From NCBI RefSeq assembly GCF_036320965.1, contig NC_092249.1, positions 11,171,447-11,235,446 of the forward strand: 64,000 nt of DNA. Reading direction: 5' to 3'. Shown piece by piece: positions 1-10,774 of the stretch (positions within the stretch are counted from its first letter, which is position 1; each line of letters opens with the position of its first letter). The position numbers were made by a program, and so were the translations under genes. This DNA comes from Panulirus ornatus. Lineage: Eukaryota; Arthropoda; Malacostraca; Decapoda; Palinuridae. Under the pieces are notes generated by a model. The model worked only from the letters and a program-made list of their open reading frames with translations, was not told the origin of the DNA and searched no databases.

Positions 1-790
1 TTTAAATTTCCCAAAAATCTTTTCGAAAAACCCCTTAAAGTTAGAAAAGGAAAAATCATTTTATAGAGTTGACCAAAAACCCTTAAAACCCCCGAACCCT
101 TTAGTTCTCCCTTTTAACAATAATTTCACTTTTATTTCCCATGTTGTTTAAAAATTTTTAATGTAAAATGTTCCCTTCGCAAAAATTAACTTTTAAAGAA
201 TTCTTAATGGAAATTCCCCAAAAAAATTCTTTGGATGATCTATAAATTTGCCTTTTGGGGAATTTTTAAAAAAATTTTTATTTTGGGGGAACTGGTAAGG
301 ATTTTTGTTAGATTTAAAAAAAAACATAAATATATTTAAAGAAGGGGAAAAGGGAATCAAGTCCCTTTTTTTTAAATCATTTTAAAAAAACTATGTTCAT
401 TGTGGGGGAGGGAGTAATCCCATCTAGTTATCAACTCCAACTCTATTAACACAAGAAATATCATTGAATCTTCTATTACTAAATACACAAAGAATTATGA
501 TCTTAATATTAGTGATGGTCTATACAAATTAAATAACTTTATTGTTGATAAAATTTGTAAAATGATAAGTTTATGAACGCTCGTTGTATGTCTTGGACAA
601 TCGCATGTTTACCAAATGGTGTCCTAGCTATGTCTCTTCGATGCATATCAACTGACTTATATTTCTCTCTTGTGTCTCCCCTGATGATGTGATTATTACA
701 CGAAAGTGCAATTGGGAACTTATCATGTTTCATTTTCCCCATGACTCATAGGAATATCTTCATCACACGCAAAATTGTGATACTTTCCAA
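1..790 (+). mobile_element. Penelope-like element, 3' part, enters from outside window
   Basis: This stretch parallels 7385-8131 base for base in many places: the cattttatagagttga block, the agtgatggtctata block, the tctcttgtgtctcccctgatgatgtgat block and the tail around ggactcatagg. That region encodes the end of the reverse transcriptase, a GIY-YIG endonuclease and the 3' tail of a Penelope-like element. No frame is open here. Bases 1-330 show runs of extended homopolymers where the other copy is clean, so part of the damage may be sequencing error. The copy ends in the aaaattgtgat..tttccaa motif near 790. Confidence 0.65.
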
Positions 791-822
791 CATGTGTATA
801 TGTATATGTCTGTGTGTGTATT

Positions 823-1351
823 TCTTTTTTTTTTTTTTTGTCGCTGTCTCCCGCATTTGCAAGGTAGCGAAAGGAAACAGATGAAAGAAATGGCCCAACC
901 CACCCCCATACACATATATATACATACGTCCACACACGCAAATATACATACCTACACAGCTTTCCATGGTTTACCCCAGACTCTTCACATGCCCTGATTC
1001 AATCCACTGACAGCACATCAACCCCGTTATACCACATCGATCCAAGTCACTCTATTCCTTGCCCTCCTTTCACCCTCCTCCATGTTCAGGCCCCGATCAC
1101 ACAAAATCTTTTTCACTCCATCTTTCCACCTCCAATTTGGTCTCCCACTTCTCCTCGTTCCCTCCACCTCCGACACATATATCCTCTTGGTCAATCTTTC
1201 CTCACTCATTCTCTTCATGTGCCCAAACCATTTCAAAAACACCCTCTTCTGCTCTCTCAACCATGCTCTTTTTATTTCCACACATCTCTCTCACCCTTAC
1301 GTTACTTACTCGATCAAACCACCTCACACCACACATTGTCCTTAAATATCT
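823..1351 (-). mobile_element. Family A LINE, young subfamily, 5'-truncated
   Basis: Read on the minus strand, this is the C-terminal end of the LINE ORF (ECGxRWFD..., KWFGHMKRMSEERLTKRIY, RSGRPNWRWKDGVKK), then the short 3' UTR and a poly(A) tail, seen as the T run at 823-839. It is 5'-truncated at the LRTMCGV region. A TA/GT microsatellite (1352-1389) separates it from an oppositely oriented copy. Confidence 0.85.
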
Positions 1352-1389
1352 GGTCTGTGTGTGTATATATATATATGTATATGTTGAGA

Positions 1390-2487
1390 TGTATCCATGG
1401 CTGTTTAATTTGTTTATGGATGGGGTTGTTAGGGAGGTGAATGCAAGAGTTTTGGAAAGAGGGGCAAGTATGAAGTCTGTTGGGGATGAGAGAGCTTGGG
1501 AAGTGAGTCAGTTGTTGTTCGCTGATGATACAGCGCTGGTGGCTGATTCATGTGAGAAACTGCAGAAGCTGGTGACTGAGTTTGGTAAAGTGTGTGAAAG
1601 AAGAAAGTTAAGAGTAAATGTGAATAAGAGCAAGGTTATTAGGTACAGTAGGGTTGAGGGTCAAGTCAATTGGGAGGTGAGTTTGAATGGAGAAAAACTG
1701 GAGGAAGTGAAGTGTTTTAGATATCTGGGAGTGGATCTGGCAGCGGATGGAACCATGGAAGCGGAAGTGGATCATAGGGTGGGGGAGGGGGCGAAAATTC
1801 TGGGAGCCTTGAAGAATGTGTGGAAGTCGAGAACATTATCTCGGAAAGCAAAAATGGGTATGTTTGAAGGAATAGTGGTTCCAACAATGTTGTATGGTTG
1901 CGAGGCGTGGGCTATGGATAGAGTGGTGCGCAGGAGGATGGATGTGCTGGAAATGAGGTGTTTGAGGACAATGTGTGGTGTGAGGTGGTTTGATCGAGTA
2001 AGTAACGTAAGGGTAAGAGAGATGCGTGGAAATAAAAAGAGTGTGGTTGAGAGAGCAGAAGAGGGTGTTTTGAAATGGTTTGGGCACATGGAGAGAATGA
2101 GTGAGGAAAGATTGACCAAGAGGATATATGTGTCGGAGGTGGAGGGAACGAGGAAAAGAGGGAGACCAAATCGGAGGTGGAAAGATGGAGTGAAAAAGAT
2201 TTTGTGTGATCGGGGCCTGAACATGCAGGAGGGTGAAAGGAGGGCAAGGAATAGAGTGAATTGGAGCGATGTGGTATACCGGGGTTGACGTGATGTCAGT
2301 GGATTGAATCAGGGCATGTGAAGCGTCTGGGGTAAACCATGGAAAGCTGTGTAGGTATGTATATTTGCGTGTGTGGACGTATGTATATACATGTGTATGG
2401 GGGTGGGTTGGGCCATTTCTTTCGTCTGTTTCCTTGCGCTACCTCGCAAACGCGGGAGACAGCGACAAAGCAAAAAAAAAAAAAAAA
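1390..2487 (+). mobile_element. Family A LINE, young subfamily, 5'-truncated
   Basis: This copy starts at RT motif B (PWLFNLFMDGVV). The frame is open through the FADD motif (around 1520-1530), the CFRYLGVDL segment and the RGRPN region, and stops at 2286-2288. The short 3' UTR carries the terminal hairpin and then poly(A) at 2472-2486. The upstream part of the long open frame (from 1059) is antisense of the neighbouring copy and is not real coding sequence. Confidence 0.9.
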
Positions 2488-2640
2488 TGTTGAGATGTAT
2501 AGGTATGTATATGTGCGTGTGGACGTGTATGTAAATATATGTGTATGTGGGTGGGTTGGACCATTCTTTCGTCTGTTTCCCTGTGCTACCTCCCTAACAC
2601 GGGAGACAGCGACAAAGTATAATAATAATAATATTATCAT
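2488..2640 (+). mobile_element. Family A LINE 3'-tail fragment
   Basis: Only the last ~150 bases of the LINE 3' UTR are present: the atgtatag/gtgcgtgtggacg block, the wwtttcgtctgtttcc block and the hairpin with loop TAAC, followed by a (TAA)n tail. The hairpin form resembles the older subfamily. It immediately follows the poly(A) of the preceding copy. Confidence 0.75.
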
Positions 2641-2976
2641 TCAAAGCACTAATTCTTTCACAAATAGAATACCATTGCATTCTAACATCAATCTACAAGG
2701 CAGGCAAGATTGCAGATTCAGAAACTGTCTAGAGATCTTTCATAGCTCACATAAATGTAATAAAGGAACAAAATTATTGCAAATGACTGAAACCACTGAG
2801 ACTTTACTCCCAGGAGTTATACCATCATCTAAACCTGCAAAATCCTGGAGGGTAATGGTTCCCAACTTACATTCAGAAATAACAACCTAATGGCACGAAA
2901 GGCATAAAAGACTGTAAAGTACTACCTCTGAAATCCATAGATGTGATATGCACAAAAAAGAGAGAACACTTTAATC
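2641..2976. other. Intron sequence, nothing recognised
   Basis: AT-rich sequence with no frame, repeat or splice signal that I recognise. Confidence 0.4.
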
Positions 2977-3141
2977 ATCCAGAGCCCAAGACTCTTCAAT
3001 ACCATCAGAAACAGCATGGGATGCACAGCGGAGAAGTTCAAGAGTCTATTGGACAAGTACCTACATAGTGTATCATACCAGCCATGCTGTAGGTGCTATA
3101 TAGGCCTGAGGATTGCAGCTTTTAACAGCTTGGTCAACTAA
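2977..3141 (+). pseudogene. C-terminal remnant of a second LINE family ORF
   Basis: The plus strand reads IQSPRLFNTIRNSMGCTAEK, then FKSLLDKYLHSVSYQP, and ends with a stop at 3139-3141. The pattern of RLFN, an xIRN helix, a xFKxxLDxxL helix, Vxx(Q/E)P and a terminal AxxNSL is the usual end of many CR1/L2-like and related LINE ORFs, as I recall them. It shows no relation to family A. The rest of the element is not recognisable, so the family is uncertain. Confidence 0.45.
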
Positions 3142-3910
3142 CTACTTAATCCTTCAGCCTGGGCCCAGTTCGGGCTGTGGGGCTGAAGACCCCCCCAAAG
3201 ACTCTGCCAGGTATCCATGAGGTAAAACTATGTCTGGCAAGGCAGGATGCCGAAGGTGGTGTGCTGAGAGTCAGGTTGGCTGGTTATGTAGGTTCGGAAT
3301 ACTGAGAGTGCAGTTGGTTTACGAGAAGGTTACCTCAAGATCATGGGTTTGATTGGTAAGCCAAGTGGAATGGTGTGCACTGCAATCCCCAAAAAGGTAT
3401 AGGTGTTAGGTATGCTGATACGGTTTTGCTGTTGGGAAGCTTGTCTGGAGGGGCATGTGGGGAGAGGGCATATGTGGGTGTTGATTATCTTGCAGTCAGT
3501 ACTGTGAAGTATGATTTCTATGGACTGTATTTCTAAATGTTGTCATTGTCTGTGAGTCATTTTGAAGTGTAAGTGATGTTGGAGGATGGTCTGGTCAGTT
3601 GGATGTGTGGAATGAATCTTCCTACTTGTACTTGTTGTCTGTCACCTTTCATGGTTGTGTAGCTGTACAAAGGTGGGAGGGCAGATCTGGATGTGGGTCT
3701 GGTTTCTTGGATGAGGGCACAGTGGAAGTTGCATCCTCTGAGTTGGTTTAGCATTATCTGTATTTGTTTCTGACAGCATTGGCATGGGTTTGCAATATGT
3801 CTGGTTTGTTACTATGGTTCTGTAGAGCAGAAGGGTTTGTTTCCGATGAATGAGAGAGTGTGTTCTGTGCTACGATTTGTTGGGTGTCTGTGCTAGGCGT
3901 AAAGAAGTTT
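3142..3910. other. Intron sequence, probably repeat-derived 3' UTR then unknown
   Basis: A GC-rich patch (3155-3215, cagcctgggcccagttcggg and ggggctgaagac) follows the LINE remnant and may be its 3' UTR. The rest, to 3910, is T/G-rich and not recognised. Confidence 0.3.
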
Positions 3911-4210
3911 GTAAGAGGGCTTGGGAGTTGCTGTCTGATTGACTGCTGCAATTCCAGTGCTTTGATATGTCCTTCATGGATAACAGTGATATGCAGAGGA
4001 GGTAATGCCAATACAAGCTGATGATATTAATTCTGTTCTGGACCGCCAATATACCTCTGCCCACACTGCCATAAAGCACTACTCCATTAGATGCTTCAGC
4101 AGCAATCATTGGCATTACCTCCTCTGCATATCACTGTTATCCATGAAGGACATATCAAAGCACTGGCATTGCAGCAGTCAATCAGACAGCAACCCCCAAG
4201 CCCCCTTATA
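3911..4210. repeat. Fold-back: ~102-bp inverted arms with 96-bp spacer
   Basis: Bases 3911-4012 recur as reverse complement at 4109-4210 with few differences, for example ggaggtaatgccaat at the inner end and gggcttggg at the outer end. The spacer, 4013-4108, is not repeated. The strand would form a long hairpin. It could be a fold-back MITE or an inverted duplication. No coding potential is evident beyond mirror-image frames. Confidence 0.85.
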
Positions 4211-4421
4211 GACATGTGTGAAAAGAATATGCAGAATACAGAATGAAGAGCATGATGTGATACAACATCCATTCTTTAAATTGAAATTGAATACTGAAGT
4301 TTCACTGCAGACCTAATTACGCAGTTACTCAGATATAAAATGCCACATTGTCTCCTTTGTGGCAATATCAAGCAGGAAAATGTGAATTATATTTTCCTCA
4401 TCTATCTATAGGTTCACTTAC

Positions 4422-4689
4422 CAGTGATATAAGAGGGTACTCTAACCCTCCAGTTTACATCTTCAATTTCAATTTTCAGTGTATGAAAATGAAGTTGTTC
4501 ACGCAGGTCCCATGCTGCTAAGGAGCCATCCTCAAGTCCTGACAACACAAGGGATGGCCGAGATGGACTAAAAGTGGCAGCTGTTGGTGAGGCACGACAG
4601 CATAACAGATACTGTGGACGGGATGGTTCTTGTACTGACCATATGCATAAAAGTCCACTTTCATTTAACTCTCCACGATCTCCTTCATC
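4422..4689 (-). CDS. DYNC2I1: Internal exon of WDR60-like dynein-2 intermediate chain (WD40 region)
   Basis: This 268-bp minus-strand exon has an acceptor reading catttgcag|gat and a consensus donor ctg|gtaagt. It starts in phase 0 and ends one base into a codon. It encodes 89 residues, including SGLLCIWSVQEPSRPQYLL, a cysteine-rich strand, SPSRPSLVLSGLEDGSLAAW and DLREQ. The IWSV...PQ, FSP, and G.EDGS...WDLRE pattern is a WD40 repeat. The tryptophan-rich end matches, from memory, the WDR60 segment that follows its first WDLRE. Reading through the acceptor or donor gives stops, as expected for flanking intron. The preceding exon is at 34155-34376, about 29.5 kb away. The spacing and phase fit one transcript, although a small unseen exon between them cannot be excluded. 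Confidence 0.78.
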
Positions 4690-5480
4690 CTGCAAATGAA
4701 AATGTAGGCTTATGTACTGATATGTTAACAAATTTTGAATAAACCTTAAACAGCAGAACTGGCTGAAAATTCCATCACCATGTGCACAATTGAAAAAATC
4801 TGAAAGATCTGTTTCTTTATAGACCAGCAGATTGACATGCAAAGGCAAATTACAAAATTAGTAATATAAACTACATTTTTGTCGCCCGGTGGAATGCTTA
4901 GTAAGTAGCAGGGTGGGGTATGGCTGATATGTCTGCCACCTTAAAATGAGAGAGGAAGACATAGGGGTGTTGTTTCTCTCTTTCTCATGAAACTGGTTTC
5001 ACATTCTAGTCATATTACTTATGTAGGCACAGCACTGGTGATAAAATGGCATGAATAAATCTAAAGATATTACACTTTGAGCACTAAAAATGAGTGGGTG
5101 GTGGGGGTGGCTAGCATATTTGGGCCAGTCCTCACCTGGAGGTCCTCTGTTTGTATTACACTCAACTCTTACCATGATGGTGGTGGTATTGGTCATGGTG
5201 ATCCTACATAAAGTCGGACCATTTAATATTTTGCTTTAATATCCTCTATCAGTTACAGAACAAATTCATTCTAATTCACAAAGTTCCACTATTAAATCAA
5301 TAAAACTGTGAAATTAGGTAATCAAAAGTGACCTACTGCTGCAATCCCCAATCCTGGGTCAAAAATACCCAGCATGCAGCAAAAATGAGACAAGTAGTTG
5401 TGAAATGTTAAGAAACAGCATTACATCTTAAGTGAAATTAAATGTTTGAATTTTTAGACACTGGTGAAGCGGTGGGATAG
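4690..5480. other. Intron sequence, nothing recognised
   Basis: Moderate complexity, with a few simple tg/ggt stretches near 5095-5205. I recognise no repeat family or further exon. Confidence 0.4.
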
Positions 5481-6810
5481 CACTCAGTCTCTAGCTGTCG
5501 TGGGTAATTCCCTGAAACCACAACTCCTTTTCCACATCCAGGCCCCACAAAACTTTCTATGACTTATCAGAGATGCTTCACATGCTCTGGTTCAATCCAT
5601 TGACAGCACGTCGAACCCAGCATTCCACATCGTTCCAATTCACTCTTTTCCTTCCATGCCTTTCACCCTCCTGTATGTTCAGGTCCTAATTGCTCAAAAT
5701 CTTTTTCACTCCATCCTTCCACCTCCAATTTGGTCTCCCACTTCTCATTCCCTCCACCTCTGACATGTATATCCTCTTTGTCAATCTTTTCTCACTCATT
5801 CTCTTGATGTGACCAAACCATTTCAATACAACCTCTTCTGCTCTCTCAACTACACTCTTTTTATTATCACACACCTCTCTCACCCTTTCATTACTTAATC
5901 AAACCACCTCACACCACATATTGTCCTCAAACATCTCATTTCCAATACATCCACCCTCCTCCGCACAACCCTGTCTATAGCCAATGCCTTGCAACCATAT
6001 AACATTGTTCGAACCACTATTCCTTCAAACATACCCATTCTTGCACTCCGATATAATGTTCTCGCCTTCCACAAATTCTTCAATGCTCCCAGAACCTTTA
6101 CACCTTCCCTCATCCAGTGACTCACTTCCGCTTCCATGGTTCCATCCGCTGCTAAATCCACTCCCAGATACCTAAAACACTTCACTTCCTCCAGTTTTTC
6201 TCCATTCAGACTTACCTCCTAATTGAAATGCCCCTCAACCCTACTGAACCTAATAATCTTGCTCTTATTCCTATTCACTCTCAGCTTTCTTCTTTAACAA
6301 ACTTTACCAAACTCAGTCACCAACTTCAGCAGTTTCTCACTCGAATCAGCCACTAACGCTGAATCATCAACGAAAAACAACTGACTCACTTCCCAAGCTC
6401 TCTCAACCACAACAGACTGCATACTTGCCCCTCTCTCCAAAACTCTTGCATTCACCTCCCTAACAATCCCATCCATAAACAAATTGAACAACCATGGAGA
6501 CATCACGCATCCCTGCCGAAAACTGACATTCACTGGGAACCGCTCACTTTCCTCTCTTTCTACTTGTACACATGCAGTACATCCTTGTTATAACTTTTCA
6601 CTGCTTCCAGCAGCTTACCTCCCAACCCATATACACTTAATACCTTCCACAGAGCATCTCTATCAACTCTATCATATGCCTTCTCCAGATCCATAAATGA
6701 TAAATAAAAGTCGATCTGTTTTTCTAAGTATTTCCCACATACATTCTTCAAAGCAAACACCTGATCCACACATCCTCTACCACTTCTGAAACCACACTGC
6801 TCTTCCCCAG
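5481..6810 (-). mobile_element. Family A LINE, old long-3'UTR subfamily, truncated at both ends
   Basis: The minus strand gives RT motifs A to E and the C-terminal region in broken frames (6294-6533, 5895-6185, 5686-5883) plus part of the long 3' UTR (cagtctctagctgtc block at 5481). It lacks the terminal hairpin. The 5' side stops at the QCGFRSG motif, where the Penelope sequence starts. Many substitutions and several indels mark it as old. Confidence 0.85.
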
Positions 6811-8131
6811 AATATTCATTTGATGTCTTGGATGATATTCATTTACCTGTTTCAAAGTCTAATTTAATTGAACTGATAAAATTGTGTATAAAAGACTGTG
6901 TATTTCAATTCAATGGAGATTATGATGCTCAAAAATTTGCTATGGCAATGGGTAACCCTCTTTCACCTGTAATAAGTAATCTTTATATGGAATTCTTTGA
7001 AAAAAAAATTATTAAAGGATATCTTATCTTCTAATGCAATCTGGTTTAGGTATGTAGATGATGTTCTTTGTGTTTGGCCAACAAATGAAAATATACAAAT
7101 ATTTCTTCCCTTACTTAACAATTTAGTACCTTCCATCAAATTTACTGTAGAAAATGAAAATAATGGTAGCTTACCATTTTTAGATTGCATGATCCCTAGA
7201 CAAGGAAACAAGTTTAAGTTTAGCACATACAGAAAACCTACCAATGTATGCTCATATATCCATTATTACTCATCTCAACATGACAGAGTTAAATTATCAT
7301 CATTTCAATCTATGTTTCTTAGGGCATTACATATTTGCAGTCCAGAGTTTATTGATGATGAGTTTGAGAAGATATAATCTATTGGATCTAAGTTAAAGTA
7401 CCCTAGATCTTTCATTGATAAATCCCTTAAGTTAGCGAAGAAATCATTTTATAGAGTTGAGCCCAAACCTCACATTGACACCAAGAATCTTTTAGTTCAC
7501 CCTTTTAATAATACTTTCACTTTGCTTCCCATGTTGCTTAAATCCTTTAATGTAAATATTGCCTTTAGCAACAATAATACTATAAATAATATCTTGATCA
7601 GGAATTCACAAGAAAATTCTCTAGGTTGCATCTATAAAGTGCCTTGTGGAAACTTTGATAAATCTTATGTTGGTCAGACTGGTAAGGATCTTTCTGTTAG
7701 ACTTTAGCAACATAAATATAGTGTAAGAACGGGACAAGAATAAAATGCCTTGTTTAATCACGTTAAAAACTGATCACTGTATTGACTGGAGTAACGCTAT
7801 CTCAGTTATTAACTCTAACTCTATTACCAAGAGAAATATCATCGAATCTTCTATTATCAAATGCACAAAGAATTATAATCTTAATATTAGTGATGGTCTA
7901 TATAAATCAGATAACTGTATTTTTGATAAAATTTGTAAAATGATAAGTTTAAGAACACTCGTTGTATGTTTTGGACAATCACATGTTTACCAAATGGCGT
8001 CCTAGCTTCGTCTCTTCGATGTATATCAACTGACTGTTATATTTCTCTCTTGTGTCTCCCCTGATGATGTGATCATTACATGAAAGTGCACTTGGGAACT
8101 TATCATGTTTAATTTTCTCCGTGGACTCATA
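6811..8131 (+). mobile_element. Penelope-like element, 5'-truncated
   Basis: The plus strand encodes a Penelope-type reverse transcriptase part followed by a GIY-YIG domain and a non-coding tail. The tail (7985-8131) matches 620-760 and 12594-12698. The 5' part of the RT is missing at the junction with an old LINE. The copy directly abuts a B element at 8132. Confidence 0.8.
6828..8005 (+). pseudogene. Penelope-like RT and GIY-YIG endonuclease, broken
   Basis: A first frame (6828-7034) has the GNPLSPVISNLYMEFFE motif typical of Penelope RTs. A one-base shift in the A run near 7005 moves to the frame carrying WFRYVDDVL, the catalytic motif C. That frame meets a stop at 7375-7377, and later pieces continue (7522-7707, 7745-8005). 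The third piece contains GCIYKVPCG and SYVGQTGKDL, the two halves of the GIY-YIG core. Further stops at about 7705 and 7741 disable it. Established family knowledge: EN(+) Penelope elements pair this RT with a GIY-YIG nuclease that nicks target DNA. Confidence 0.8.
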
Positions 8132-8266
8132 GGGGCTAGAAATCCTCCCCTCCCGTTTATAATTTTCCAAAAGAAGGAAAAGAGAGGTGGGCCAAGTGAG
8201 GACAGACCTTCTAAGGCTCACTCCTCTGTTCTTAACACTACCTCGCAAATGTGGGATAAGGCAAAT
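8132..8266 (+). mobile_element. Family B element, partial (head shortened)
   Basis: The sense strand reads from the LINE-head-like ctagaaatcctcccctcc through ccaaaagaaggaa and ctctgttcttaac to the hairpin tail (actacctcgc..gtgggat). The first ~85 bases of the head are absent. It lies between the Penelope tail and an old LINE. Confidence 0.7.
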
Positions 8267-8289
8267 ATATTTCTATTTATCTATTTATA

Positions 8290-10389
8290 TTGCTTTGTTG
8301 CTGTCTCCCATGTTAGCGAGGTAGCGCAAGGAAACAGACGAAAGAATGGCCCAACCCACCCACCTACACATGTATATACGTACACGTCCACATACGCAAA
8401 TATACATACTATACATCCCAATATATACATATATATACACACACAGACATACACATATATACCCATGTACATAATTCATATTGTCTGCCTTTATTTATTC
8501 CCAACGCCACCTCGCCACACATGGAATAACAACACCCTTCCCCTTCATGTGTCCGAGGTAGTGATAGGAAAAGACAACAAAGGCCACATTCGTTCACACT
8601 CAGTCTCTAGCTGTCATGTAATAATACACCGAAACCACAGCTCCCTTTCCACATCCAGGCCCCACAGAATTTTCCATGGTTTACCTCAGATGCTTCATAT
8701 GCCCTGGTTCAATCCATTGACAGCATGTCGACCCTGGTATACCACATCATTCCAATTCACTCTATTCCTTGCATGCCTTTCACCCTCCTGCATGTTCAGG
8801 CCCCGATCACTCAAAATCTTTTTCACTCCATCTTTCCACCTCCAATTTGGTCTCCAACTTCTCGTTCCCTCCACCTCTGACACATATATCCTCTTGGTCA
8901 ATCATTACTCACTCACTCTCTCCATGTGACCAAACCATTTTAAGACACCCTCTTCTACTCTCTCAACCACACTCTTTTTATTTCCACACATCTCTCTTAC
9001 CCTTACATTACTTACTCGATCAAACCACCTCACACCATATATTGTCCTCAAACATCTCATTTCCAGCACATCCACCCACCTCCGCACAACTCCATCCATA
9101 GCCCACGCCAAGCAACCATACAACATTGTTGGAACCAGTATTCCTTCAAACATAACCATTTTTGCTTTCCGAGATAATGTTCTCGACTTCCACACATTCT
9201 TCAAGGCTCCCAGAATTTTCGCCCCCTCCCCCACCCTATGATTCACTTCTGCTTCCATGGTTCCATCCACTGCCAGATCCACTTCCAGATATCTAAAACA
9301 ATTTACTTCCTCCAGTTTTTCTAGATTCAAACTTACCTCCCAATTGACTTGACCCTCAATCCTACTGTACCTAATAACCTTGCTCTTATTCACATTTACT
9401 CTCAACTTTCTTCTTTCACACAATTCACCAAACTCAGTCACCAGCTTCTGCAGTTTCTCACATGAATCAGCCACCAGCGCTGTATCATCAGCGAACAACA
9501 ACTGACTCACTTCCCAAGCTCTCTCATCCACAACAGACTGCATACTTGCCCCTCTTTCCAAAACTCTTGCATTCACCTCCCTAACAACCCCATCCATAAA
9601 CAAATTAAACAACCATGGAGACATCACACACCCCTGCCGCAAACCTACATTCACTGACAACCAATCACTTTCCTCTCTTCCTACATGTACACATGCCTTA
9701 CATCCTCGATAAAAACTTTTCACTGCTTCTAACAACTTGCCTCCCACACCATATATTCTTAATACCTTCCACAGAGCATCTCTATCAACTCTATCATATG
9801 CCTTCTCCAGATCCATAAATGCTACATACAAATCCATTTGCTTTACAAGTATTTCTTACATACATTCTTCAAAGCAAACACCTGATCCACACATCCTCTA
9901 CCACTTCTGAAACCACACTGCTCTTTCCCAATCTGATGTTCTGTACATGCCTTCACCCTCTCAATCAATACCCCCCCATATAATTTACCAGGAATACTTA
10001 ACAAACTTATACCTCTGTAATTTGAGCACTCACTCTTATCCCCTTTGCCTTTGTACAATGGCACTATGCAAGCACTCCACCAATCCTCAGGCACCTCACC
10101 ATGAATCATTTCTTTTTTTCTTTTTAAACTATTCGCCATTTCCCGCATTAGCGAGGTAGCGTTAAGAACAGAGAACTGGGCCTTTGAGGGAATATCCTCA
10201 CCTGGCCCCCTTCTCTGTTCCTTCTTTTGGAAAATTAATCATACATACATCAAATAACCTTACCAACCAGTCAACAACAGAGTCACCTCCGTTTTTGATA
10301 AATTCCACTGCAATACCATCCAAACCCGCTGCCTTGTCAACTTTCATCTTCCGCAAACCTTTTACTACCTCTTCTCTGTTTACCAAATA
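8290..10389 (-). mobile_element. Family A LINE, old subfamily, 5'-truncated, with nested B
   Basis: On the minus strand the RT frame runs in blocks: 10198-10386 (KMKVDKAAGLDG), 9843-10148 (RGISLL, QCGFRSGRGC) and 8905-9837 (motifs A, B, FADD and C-terminal region up to KWFGHMERVSE). The long 3' UTR extends to the hairpin at about 8300. A B element interrupts the ORF at 10110-10236. The 5' end is lost in the SERVRENDLV region, where further B elements start. Confidence 0.88.
10110..10236 (-). mobile_element. Family B element nested in LINE, 5'-truncated, with 6-bp TSD
   Basis: The inserted piece runs from a T-rich end (poly(A) tail on the minus strand) through the hairpin (gccatttcccgcattagcgagg) to ttcttttggaaaatt. 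It is flanked by aatcat at 10104-10109 and 10237-10242. Other LINE copies read uninterrupted (catga.tcatacataca) at this point, which confirms an insertion. The head half is missing, as expected for LINE-type 5' truncation. Confidence 0.85.
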
Positions 10390-10517
10390 TTTTCTTTCTT
10401 TTCTTTCAAACTATTCGCCATTTCCCACGTTAGCAAAGTAGCGTTAAGAACAGAGGGCTGGGCCTCTGAGAGAATATCCTCACCTGGCAACCTTCTCTGT
10501 TCCTTCTTTGGGAAAAT
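10390..10517 (-). mobile_element. Family B element, 5'-truncated
   Basis: Same 3' half as the element at 10110 (actattcgccatttccc, gtagcgttaagaacagagg, ttctctgttccttcttt), ending in a short TA run. It is the second of three B copies within 700 bp. Confidence 0.8.
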
Positions 10518-10527
10518 ATATATATAT

Positions 10528-10774
10528 CTTTTTCTTTTTTTTCTTTCATACTATTTGCCATTTCCCATGTTAACAAGGTAGCGTTAAGAAAAGAGGATTG
10601 AACCTGTGAATGAATATCCTCAACTGGCCCCCTTCTCTGTTCCTTCTTTTGGAAAATCAAACAAAAGAAAAATAAACGAGAGGGGGAGGATTTCCAGCCC
10701 CCTTACCTTTTACTCGCCTTTTACGACACGCAGGGAATACATGGAAAGTATTCTTTCTCCCCTATCCCCAGGGA
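10528..10774 (-). mobile_element. Family B element, near full length
   Basis: Contains both halves: the hairpin tail at its left and, at its right, the LINE-head-like segment (ggaggatttccagcccc, cgacacgcagggaatac, tatccccaggga). Its head abuts a plus-strand LINE with no intervening microsatellite. Confidence 0.85.

Noticed and set aside
1059..1389. N-terminal extension of an apparent 409-codon frame on the plus strand
   Set aside because: This part is antisense of another LINE copy plus a microsatellite; only the part from about 1390 is LINE ORF.
4999..5196. 65-codon minus-strand frame downstream of the host exon
   Set aside because: No family resemblance, and it spans simple tgg-rich sequence.
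8132..8266. B element as a tRNA-derived SINE
   Set aside because: No Pol III A/B box or tRNA-like fold is visible; the head is LINE-like.
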